In this document: positions 1 through 5,755 of the stretch, in pieces | How positions within the stretch are numbered: position 1 is the stretch's first letter | Layout: each line of letters begins with the position of its first letter | Origin: CAZJHX01 sp964545715 | GTDB taxonomy: Bacteria > Myxococcota_A > UBA9042 > GCA-2863065 | NCBI GenBank assembly: GCA_964545715.1 | Contig: CAZJHX010000240.1 | Span: 1 to 11,311 of the forward strand | Direction of reading: 5' to 3' | DNA: 11,311 bases | The notes under the pieces: model-generated | Seen by the model: only the letters and a program-made list of their open reading frames with translations | Database searches by the model: none | What the model was told of the DNA's origin: nothing | Made by a program: the position numbers and the translations under genes

Positions 1-66
1 AGTCCTTCGGCTCCTGCCTCGGTTCGAATCTACATTACGCGTACAGCTTCTGTTGGTCCCGCTTGG

Positions 67-93
67 AGCGTGGCTCGTCTGGCAGCCAACGCT
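67..93 (-). terminator. weak terminator-like hairpin after the 102-689 gene
   Basis: An inverted repeat lies a few bases beyond the TGA stop of the minus-strand gene. AGCGTGGCT (67-75) pairs with AGCCA-CGCT (84-93) across an 8-nt loop, with one bulged A at position 89. No T-run follows on the minus strand, so this is not a canonical intrinsic terminator. It may only be an mRNA 3'-end stabilising hairpin. Confidence 0.25.
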
Positions 94-101
94 GTTGTCG
101 C

Positions 102-689
102 TCAGACTGGGGGCTGTTGGGCAGGCAGCTCTCGATGGGGCCCAGGAGCCGACACCAGGGTCAGGTTGCCGGTCGGCTCCGAGATGGTCACCGCGCCGGT
201 GGCTGCGGGGACCAGCGCAAGGCGTCCCTTCAGAGCGGGGCCCTGCCTTTTGCGTCGCGCCAGACGCACCAGGCGTTGGACTCGCTCGGTCGTGTCTGCG
301 CAGTCCACGGCGCCGGCGCTCCAACCCGGGCTGCGAGCGAAGTCGAGCAGGGTGTTGGCGACATCGTGCGGGAGCGGCACGCTCAGGCCGTGGAGCTCGT
401 CGCAGGCCGCGAAGAGCTCGGTTACAGTGTGATGTCGGGCATCTATTGAGCTGCCCTGCCGGCGCGACGGCGGGGTGAGTATCGGACTGGCGCCGTCGAT
501 GAAATCCAGCGTGTGGTGCGCCGTATCGTCCTCGTAATCGAAGGTGCACTCCCTGGTGCGGTCGAACGATGTGTCCCAGCACAGCCGTTCCAAGAACTTG
601 TCCAGTGGTCGCTGAATGTGCCGCACCCACAGATCTGTCACTGTGAGTCTGCTGTCAGCGGGCACCCTATCTCTGCTATCCGTGTCCAC
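102..689 (-). CDS. hypothetical protein, 195 aa, family not recognised
   Basis: The function is not recognised. Codons are strongly G/C at the third position for most of the length, which supports real coding. An upstream in-frame ATG exists at 719. I prefer the GTG at 689 because GGAGG (697-701) lies 7 nt before it, while the ATG has no good ribosome binding site and sits inside an inverted repeat. The predicted protein is soluble: there is no signal peptide, no membrane segment and no obvious catalytic motif. It has an acidic Asp/His-rich stretch (FDYEDDTAHHTLDF) in its first third and a basic RLARRKRQG patch in the last third. The first codons include several AGA/AGG and A/T-ending codons, unlike neighbouring genes, which may hint at a recently acquired or lineage-specific gene. 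The gene appears monocistronic, as the next gene on this strand ends 184 bp upstream of the start. Confidence 0.65.
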   Translation of the reverse strand: MDTDSRDRVPADSRLTVTDLWVRHIQRPLDKFLERLCWDTSFDRTRECTFDYEDDTAHHTLDFIDGASPILTPPSRRQGSSIDARHHTVTELFAACDELHGLSVPLPHDVANTLLDFARSPGWSAGAVDCADTTERVQRLVRLARRKRQGPALKGRLALVPAATGAVTISEPTGNLTLVSAPGPHRELPAQQPPV

Positions 690-696
690 GTGTCCC

Positions 697-701
697 CCTC
701 C
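697..701 (-). promoter_or_regulatory. ribosome binding site that sets the start at 689
   Basis: On the minus strand, GGAGG followed by 7 nt precedes the GTG at 689-687. It is much better than anything in front of the ATG at 719 and decides the start in favour of the 195-aa form. Confidence 0.6.
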
Positions 702-713
702 AAGGCCCCAGAC

Positions 714-774
714 GGCCATGCCATGGCCTGCCTACTGCATCGGCCGATCACGGCAGGGATGTGAATGATCATTC
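714..774. promoter_or_regulatory. cluster of three inverted repeats (possible operator region)
   Basis: Three dyads are seen: GGCCAT-gcc-ATGGCC (714-728), perfect ATCGGCCGAT (739-748) and perfect GAATGATCATTC (763-774). Their centres are about 22 and 25 bp apart. They lie 25-85 bp upstream of the GTG start of the minus-strand gene at 689, where a promoter and operators would be expected. No clear -35/-10 pair was found. The rest of the 690-873 gap holds only a weak 5-bp stem (GCTGC 817-821 with GCAGC 829-833). Binding by a regulator is inferred. Confidence 0.3.
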
Positions 775-873
775 GCGTGCGGAGGGGAAAGTCTGAACGA
801 AGCGCTTAAGAATCCAGCTGCTCGCCCGGCAGCGACGACTTGAATGAATGTTCACATCTCGTGAGCGGGTTGC

Positions 874-1155
874 TCAGTCGTCTTTCAGTAGCCGGTGGAT
901 GATTCTCTTCTTGGGTTCCGGCAGGTACAGGACGTTGGGGCGGGGCTCGGCTCGCTTCAGGATTTCAGCGGTGATGAGGTTCAGCATCGCCTGGTTCTTT
1001 CGGACCTTGCTCGAGCGATGGACGATCGGCTCGCCGGAAGTCAGGCTTTGGCCATTCTTCATGCGGGCGGCGCGCTCTCTCAGGTCTTCGGCGATGTCGG
1101 TATTGACCACCAGTGTCAGGGTGGCGGTCTTCGGCCTGTCTCCGTCTTTCTTCAC
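874..1155 (-). CDS. small protein, possible ribbon-helix-helix type regulator, 93 aa
   Basis: This is a small basic protein. Its order of elements recalls a ribbon-helix-helix DNA-binding fold: a short strand (TATLTLVVNTD), a helix (IAEDLRERAARMK), a polar loop, a second helix (NQAMLNLITAEILKRAE), then a basic tail ending KKRIIHRLLKDD. The loop between the two helices is longer than usual, so assignment to that family is tentative. I chose the GTG at 1155 because GGGAAGAA lies just upstream and the protein then starts MKKDGDRPKTATL. A TTG at 1215 would add 20 Arg/Pro-rich residues (113 aa) and has no ribosome binding site. The gene follows the fibrinogen-like gene on the same strand with a 70-bp gap holding a 5-bp inverted repeat (GGACT 1178-1182, AGTCC 1192-1196). 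No toxin partner is visible. Confidence 0.6.
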   Translation of the reverse strand: MKKDGDRPKTATLTLVVNTDIAEDLRERAARMKNGQSLTSGEPIVHRSSKVRKNQAMLNLITAEILKRAEPRPNVLYLPEPKKRIIHRLLKDD

Positions 1156-1225
1156 ACTTCTTCCCGGTCTTCGGCGTGGACTCTCTAGCGTAGTCCGGGG
1201 AGCGGAGTCGGCCAAGAATTTCGGC

Positions 1226-2479
1226 TTAGCGCACGAAGAGGGCGCCGTCGTTGTTGTCGCTGTTGCCCGAGTAGCAGCCTTTGGCCGCGCCGCCGCCGTA
1301 GTAGTAGATGACGTAGTTGCAGTTGGGCACCTCGCCCCACGTGTTCAGGCCGAAGTGGGTGCCGAAGGCGTCGGAGTTGTGCCAGGGGCCGTCCGGCGAC
1401 TTGGAGCAGCGCAGGATTGCGTTGCCGCCGCCGCCCGTGGAGTAGAAGACCTTGTCCTCCTGAAAATAGGTGACCTGGCCGTTGCACACCATGCGAAAGA
1501 CGGACTGGGCGTAGTCGCCTCGCAGGATGTTGATGCGTGCGTCCGAGAGCTTTGCGGGGGTGGTCTGGGCGGGGGCGGTGAGCGTCGCGTAGCCGTCCTT
1601 TGAGAAGTGTGCGCCGTCGTCCTTGCGAATGCGCGTCACCAGGGTCCAGCCACCGCCTGCCGTGGTCATGTCGCAGTAGTTTTGAAACGGGACCTGCGGG
1701 CCGCTGCCGTCGGTGTCCAGCCAGTACACCGCGGTCGCCAGGCCCGGGGTGTCCGCGAGCAGCTGCTTGCACGAGAAGCCCGGGTTCTCCTGGCTGTTGG
1801 GGGTCGGGCCGGCCGGGGCTTTTGCCGCCAGGGGTACCCACTCGTCAGTCGCGCAGCCATAGAAGGCGCTGTCGGTTGTGTTGTAGTAGACCATGCCCTG
1901 GGTGGCGGCTTCGCAGGCCGCCGGTGCGGCGCCGGCTGACTCTAGACGCAGGTTTGCCGTTGGGTTTAGCCCGAAGTCCAGCGTGCCGGTCAGGGTCCCG
2001 CCGGCCTTTGGGAGCAAGTCGCTCAAGTCGGCCAGCTTGGCGTACGGCGATAGTATCTCGGTCGCCAGGTTGCCGGCCGTCACACATCCTGTGCAGCTCA
2101 GGGCGTCGGCGGATTGCGCGTGTAGGGCATACGCGATCGGGTGCAGCGGTTGGCGCGGCAGCTCAGGCTCGCCGTTCACTGTCACCGCAAGCCACTGCGC
2201 GGATTGGTTTTGAAACACACCGACTGCCAGGGGCGTGTTGGTGCCCGCCTCAAAGCGGAAGACGCCGTTTGAGACATCCACGGCGGTCGCAAAGTCCTGA
2301 TACACCGCGTCCACGGCTGTCTTGGTTTCATAGAACGCGACGACCATCGCGTAAGTGCCGTCCGGCGCCGCCTGGCCGCCCTGGGTGCTCAGCCGGCCCT
2401 GGATCAGCAGCGTCTCGTCAGCTGCGGCCGCCAGCGGGCAGGCGATCGCCAGGACAAGCAATAGACACAGTTGGCGCAC
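1226..2479 (-). CDS. secreted fibrinogen-like protein with tail-fibre-like stalk, 417 aa
   Basis: Starts at GTG 2479 with a strong GGGAGG site (2484-2489). Residues 1-20 form a signal peptide (hydrophobic LCLLLVLAIACPLAAAA, cleavage likely just before DETLL), so the protein is exported. Residues about 22-125 form an all-beta domain ending in PIAYALHAQSADALSCTGCV, a combination I associate with large exported proteins of Myxococcota and Planctomycetes. Residues 158-172 (PKAGGTLTGTLDFGL) look like the GGTLTG repeat of phage tail fibres. Residues about 235-417 resemble a fibrinogen C-terminal/lectin-like domain: SCKQLL, then YCDMTTAGGGWTLVTRI at 268-284, then conserved Trp/Cys and Gly-rich segments to the C-terminus. 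Such domains usually bind glycans or acetylated groups. The role here (adhesion or recognition) is inferred. It is divergent from the radical SAM operon. Confidence 0.88.
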   Translation of the reverse strand: MRQLCLLLVLAIACPLAAAADETLLIQGRLSTQGGQAAPDGTYAMVVAFYETKTAVDAVYQDFATAVDVSNGVFRFEAGTNTPLAVGVFQNQSAQWLAVTVNGEPELPRQPLHPIAYALHAQSADALSCTGCVTAGNLATEILSPYAKLADLSDLLPKAGGTLTGTLDFGLNPTANLRLESAGAAPAACEAATQGMVYYNTTDSAFYGCATDEWVPLAAKAPAGPTPNSQENPGFSCKQLLADTPGLATAVYWLDTDGSGPQVPFQNYCDMTTAGGGWTLVTRIRKDDGAHFSKDGYATLTAPAQTTPAKLSDARINILRGDYAQSVFRMVCNGQVTYFQEDKVFYSTGGGGNAILRCSKSPDGPWHNSDAFGTHFGLNTWGEVPNCNYVIYYYGGGAAKGCYSGNSDNNDGALFVR

Positions 2480-2522
2480 GCGACCTCCCTCAAGAGCGGA
2501 GCCTCAGCCTATCACGCCCGGA

Positions 2523-2552
2523 TTGCTCGACTGATCGGGACCCGGCTGTAAC
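2523..2552 (+). promoter_or_regulatory. candidate sigma70-type promoter for the radical SAM operon
   Basis: TTGCTC (2523-2528), an 18-bp spacer and TGTAAC (2547-2552) lie in the 102-bp divergent gap. Transcription would begin near 2558-2560. That leaves a leader of about 23 nt before the ATG at 2582 but almost none for the alternative GTG at 2564. The match is moderate and the GC-rich host may use a different consensus. Confidence 0.3.
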
Positions 2553-2581
2553 GTGCGCCGCGCGTGGCGTACAGAAGGGCT

Positions 2582-3895
2582 ATGCAGGTCATCAAAAGGA
2601 CCACCGGCGTCTGCCCCCAGTGTCTGACCAAAGTGCCGGCCACGGTTTTTCGCCTGGGTGACGAGGTTCATCTCAAAAAGGTCTGCCCCGAGCACGGGGA
2701 CGACTCGGCGCTGATCGCGGGCGACGGCGCCTTCTATTGGTCGCAGGGTCCGGATGGCGGCGGGTGTGGCGACGGCGGCTGCGCGCTCACAAACCACAGC
2801 TGCACGCTGATGTTCGAGATCACCGATCATTGCAATCTCACGTGCCCGACCTGCTTCGCCGGGTCCACGCCCGCCCACTCCTGGTTCATGCCCCTGGAGG
2901 TCTTCGAGGCGCGACTCGACAAGCTGCTGGCCGCCGGCAAGCGCGACGCGGACATCGTGCAGCTGTCCGGCGGTGAGCCCACGCTGCACCCCGAGATCGA
3001 GCGCATGGTCGCGCTGTGCTTCGAGCGCGGGGTCAGCAAGGTCTACATCAACACCAACGGCATTCGCGTCGCCAACGACCCGGCGTTTTGCGAGTTCATG
3101 TCCCAATACGCGGGGCGTCTGCAGCTGTACCTGCAGTTTGACGGCTTCCGGCGTACCACCTTCGAGCAGGTGCGTGGGGCCGCCGGACTGGGCGCCATCA
3201 AGGCCAAAGCCGTGGCCAACGCGGTTGCCGCCGGCGTCTTCGTCATGCCCGTGATGGCGGTCGCTCGCGACATCAATCTGGACGAGATCGGCCAGGTCGT
3301 CCGCTTCTGCCTGGAGCATCACCCCAACCTCAACACGCTGATCCTGCAGCCCGCCTTCTACGCCGGGCGCTACACCAACGACCAGGCCGCGCGCCGCATG
3401 ACGACCGGCGACATCGTGGCGGCGGTGGAGGCTCAGACCAACGGGCTGTTTGCCGGCGCCGACTTCGGGCCCATCCCGTGCTCCGATCCCAACTGCTTCG
3501 CCATGGCCGTGGCCCTGAAATCCGGTGACAGGTTTGTGCCGGTGTCACGCTATTTCCCGCGATACGACACCTGGTCGGACCCCGGCGTCGCCCAACGCGT
3601 TGCGACCTTCGCCGACCGGCTGCCGCAAAACCTGATGGAGACGCTCTCCGAAGATGCCCTGGTCGACCAGCTGCTCGATCTGCTCTCCGGCGTCCAGGAC
3701 AACGCAGAGGGAAAGGGGGACGCCCTGACGGACTATCGCAGCTGGTTCATCATCGGCATCAAGCCGTTCATGGACGCTCATACCTACGATCAGGACCGCG
3801 TGGACGCCTGCTGCACGCATGTCGTCGACCGCGGCGGCAATCCGGTCTCGTTGTGCGAATACAACACCCTGCGACGTCCAAGGGGGCTGCTGTGA
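2582..3895 (+). CDS. radical SAM enzyme, MJ0619/Tes-like (COG1964) type, 437 aa
   Basis: A cytoplasmic radical SAM Fe-S enzyme. The CX3CX2C motif that binds the SAM-cleaving 4Fe-4S cluster is C84, C88, C91 (CNLTCPTC), followed by LSGGEPT at 128-134 and LQFDG at 184-188. A rubredoxin/zinc-ribbon-like N-terminus has CPQC (11-14) and CPEHG (35-39). Further Cys lie at C62, C67, C74, C300 and C305 (PCSDPNC), and C410, C411, C425, enough for auxiliary clusters. This layout is that of the MJ0619 superfamily, which contains archaeal tetraether lipid synthase Tes, enzymes proposed to methylate pterins, and the bacterial TrsS-type radical SAM (seleno)proteins. Which reaction this member performs is unknown. 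The ATG at 2582 is preferred (AGAAGG close upstream, near the promoter). GTG at 2564 has no binding site. The TGA overlaps the GTG of the next gene, indicating translational coupling. Confidence 0.88.
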   Translation: MQVIKRTTGVCPQCLTKVPATVFRLGDEVHLKKVCPEHGDDSALIAGDGAFYWSQGPDGGGCGDGGCALTNHSCTLMFEITDHCNLTCPTCFAGSTPAHSWFMPLEVFEARLDKLLAAGKRDADIVQLSGGEPTLHPEIERMVALCFERGVSKVYINTNGIRVANDPAFCEFMSQYAGRLQLYLQFDGFRRTTFEQVRGAAGLGAIKAKAVANAVAAGVFVMPVMAVARDINLDEIGQVVRFCLEHHPNLNTLILQPAFYAGRYTNDQAARRMTTGDIVAAVEAQTNGLFAGADFGPIPCSDPNCFAMAVALKSGDRFVPVSRYFPRYDTWSDPGVAQRVATFADRLPQNLMETLSEDALVDQLLDLLSGVQDNAEGKGDALTDYRSWFIIGIKPFMDAHTYDQDRVDACCTHVVDRGGNPVSLCEYNTLRRPRGLL

Positions 3896-5721
3896 AGCTG
3901 TTGGTACTCGGCGGATTTCTGGGGGCCGGCAAAACCACCGCCGCCCGCGCGATGGCCAGGCTGTTCCATGAGCGGGGCGAACGCGTCGCCATCATCACAA
4001 ACGACCAGGGGGAGTCACTGGTTGATACGGCGCTGTGCGAGTCGGCCGCCGCGTCGGTCACGGAGATCGGCGGCGGCTGCTTCTGCTGTCGCTACCCCTG
4101 GCTGGAGCAGGCCATCGACGGCGCCGCCGAGTCGGGCGCATCGATCGTGATCGCCGAGGCTGTCGGCAGCTGCACCGATCTCATCGCCACCGTCATGGCC
4201 CCCCTGGCCAGCCGCCGCCCGTCACTGACCTTGCTGCCCTACGCGGTCCTGGTCGATCCCCAACGCGTGGCCGACATGGCGCAGGGCCGGTTCGACGACG
4301 ACGTGCGCTATCTCTTCGACAAGCAGATCGAAGAGGCCGACATCGTGGTCCTGACCCGCGCCGACGCCCAGCTGCCCGACGCCGAGCCGGCCGTGCGCGC
4401 CCTCCGTCCGGGCGTCTCTGTCGTGCGGATCAGCGGACTCACCGGCGAGGGCCTCGACGACTGGCTCAACACCGCGGTGGGCACACCCGGCGCTCCCCTG
4501 GACATCGACTACGATCGCTACGCAGCCGCCGAGGCGCTGCTGGGCTGGTCCAACGGCCGCGCGGACGTGCGCGCCCGCATCCCGTTCTCCCCCCGCCGCG
4601 TCATCGACGGATTTCTGCAGCGCCTGTCGAAGCAACCGATCGCCCACGTCAAAGTGGCGGTCGCCCCTTCTGCACCCCACAGCGAAGGCGCCACAGCCGT
4701 GCACGTCGTGCGCGGGGGGGACTCTCCACACCGTACGGGGCCGGCCTTGGCCGACCGAGCCACCACGCTCAGCCTGATCGTCAACGCCCGCGCCGCGCTC
4801 GCGCCCGAGACCCTGGATGCCGCCCTCCAAGGCGCCCTGACCGCCGCCGCCGGTCACGCGGAGGTGACGTGGACCGATCGGCGCACGTTCAGTCCCAGCC
4901 GGCCTGTGCCAGTCCATCGTCTCTCCGTACGCTGCGGTCCCGGCTCAGATGCCGCCTGCTGCGCCGGCTTCTATGCTCAGCCGACGGTGCGTTACCTCCT
5001 TGGCGACAGCTTCCATCCCGGCGGCGAGCGCTTGACGCTGGAGGTGGCCGAGCACCTGGCGTTGCCTCCCGATGCGGACCTGCTGGACGTCGCCTGTGGC
5101 CAAGGCACCAGCCTGCGCGCCATCGCAGCGCATTGGCCTGTCACGGCGGTTGGCCTGGACGCATGCGTGGACGCCGACACGCTCAACGGCGCGGCCATCT
5201 CTCTGCGCGCGGGAGATGCCCACGCCATCCCGTTTGAGGCGCGCTCGTTTGACGCGGTGTTATGCGAGTGCGCGCTGTCCACGTTTGCGGACCAGGCGCG
5301 CGCCCTGGCCGAGATCCGCCGCGTCCTGCGCCCCGGCGGTCGCGTGGTGATCTCCGACATGGTGCTCAACGGCGAGCTCTCCGCGCAGCTGATGGAGTGG
5401 GTGCACCTGGGCACCTGTCTGACGCGCGCCATGCCCCTGCAGGACTATGCCGCGTTGGCGGCGGCGTCCGGGCTGGAGATCGTCCGCGTCTCGGACACAC
5501 CGTGGGCCATGACTGAGCTGTTGCGCCGGCTCAAGAAGGCGTTGCTTGGCGCCGCCCTGGCCAAGGCGTCCGGGTTGCTGCCGCGGGATGTGGTACTGGA
5601 TGTGGACCGGGGGCGCGCGGGGCTTCGCGAGGCGGAGGCCGCGGTGGCGGACGGTCTGATCAGCTACGGGTACGTGGTCGCGGTTCGTCCGGCGATCCAG
5701 CCGCGGCTACATCCTCTGTAG
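3892..5721 (+). CDS. COG0523 GTPase (CobW/P47K-like) fused to SAM-dependent methyltransferase, 609 aa
   Basis: A two-enzyme fusion. Residues 1-195 form a G3E-family P-loop GTPase with Walker A GGFLGAGKTT (7-16), the metal-binding GCFCC of COG0523 metallochaperones (62-66), AEAVGSCTDL (88-97), and TRAD (155-158) where NKxD is usual. Residues about 200-345 resemble the CobW C-terminal region (IAHVKV at 250-255). A short Cys stretch (C348, C356, C357, CCAGFY) and GDSFHPGGERLT (371-382) lead into a class I methyltransferase: DVACGQG (399-405), GDAHAIPF (441-448), FDAVLCEC (453-460), VLRPGG (478-483). The start is GTG 3892, preceded by AGGGGG (3881-3886), overlapping the upstream TGA by 4 nt. An upstream GTG at 3853 would add 13 residues and is less likely. 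Metallochaperone GTPases deliver Zn, Co, Ni or Fe to partner enzymes. Here the partner may be the radical SAM enzyme or the fused methyltransferase (inference). The methyltransferase half resembles, from memory, the type found beside TrsS genes. Confidence 0.9.
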   Translation: MKLLVLGGFLGAGKTTAARAMARLFHERGERVAIITNDQGESLVDTALCESAAASVTEIGGGCFCCRYPWLEQAIDGAAESGASIVIAEAVGSCTDLIATVMAPLASRRPSLTLLPYAVLVDPQRVADMAQGRFDDDVRYLFDKQIEEADIVVLTRADAQLPDAEPAVRALRPGVSVVRISGLTGEGLDDWLNTAVGTPGAPLDIDYDRYAAAEALLGWSNGRADVRARIPFSPRRVIDGFLQRLSKQPIAHVKVAVAPSAPHSEGATAVHVVRGGDSPHRTGPALADRATTLSLIVNARAALAPETLDAALQGALTAAAGHAEVTWTDRRTFSPSRPVPVHRLSVRCGPGSDAACCAGFYAQPTVRYLLGDSFHPGGERLTLEVAEHLALPPDADLLDVACGQGTSLRAIAAHWPVTAVGLDACVDADTLNGAAISLRAGDAHAIPFEARSFDAVLCECALSTFADQARALAEIRRVLRPGGRVVISDMVLNGELSAQLMEWVHLGTCLTRAMPLQDYAALAAASGLEIVRVSDTPWAMTELLRRLKKALLGAALAKASGLLPRDVVLDVDRGRAGLREAEAAVADGLISYGYVVAVRPAIQPRLHPL

Positions 5722-5742
5722 CCTGAGGGCCGGACCCTCAGG
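5722..5742 (+). terminator. perfect 8-bp hairpin directly after the fusion gene
   Basis: CCTGAGGG (5722-5729) and CCCTCAGG (5735-5742) form a perfect stem with a 5-nt CCGGA loop, starting at the base right after the TAG stop. It is followed by TAAACTCC with no T-run. It could be a weak terminator or processing signal separating the radical SAM operon from the lipoprotein operon. It could also be a structure affecting initiation at TTG 5756, only 13 nt downstream. Confidence 0.5.
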
Positions 5743-5755
5743 TAAACTCCGACGC

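Noticed and set aside
17..36. GGTTCGAATC resembling the T-arm of a tRNA
   Set aside because: The bases around TTCGAAT do not form a 5-bp T-stem on either strand and no acceptor, D or anticodon arms are visible.
53..478. Plus-strand open frames opposite the 102-689 gene
   Set aside because: They overlap each other in all three frames, have Arg/Gly/Pro-rich composition and lack start signals as good as the minus-strand GGAGG-GTG.
4035..5237. Long Arg-rich open frame inside the GTPase-methyltransferase gene
   Set aside because: It is a shadow frame of GC-rich coding DNA. It is low-complexity in Arg/Gly/Ala, and the other frame has clear domain motifs throughout.
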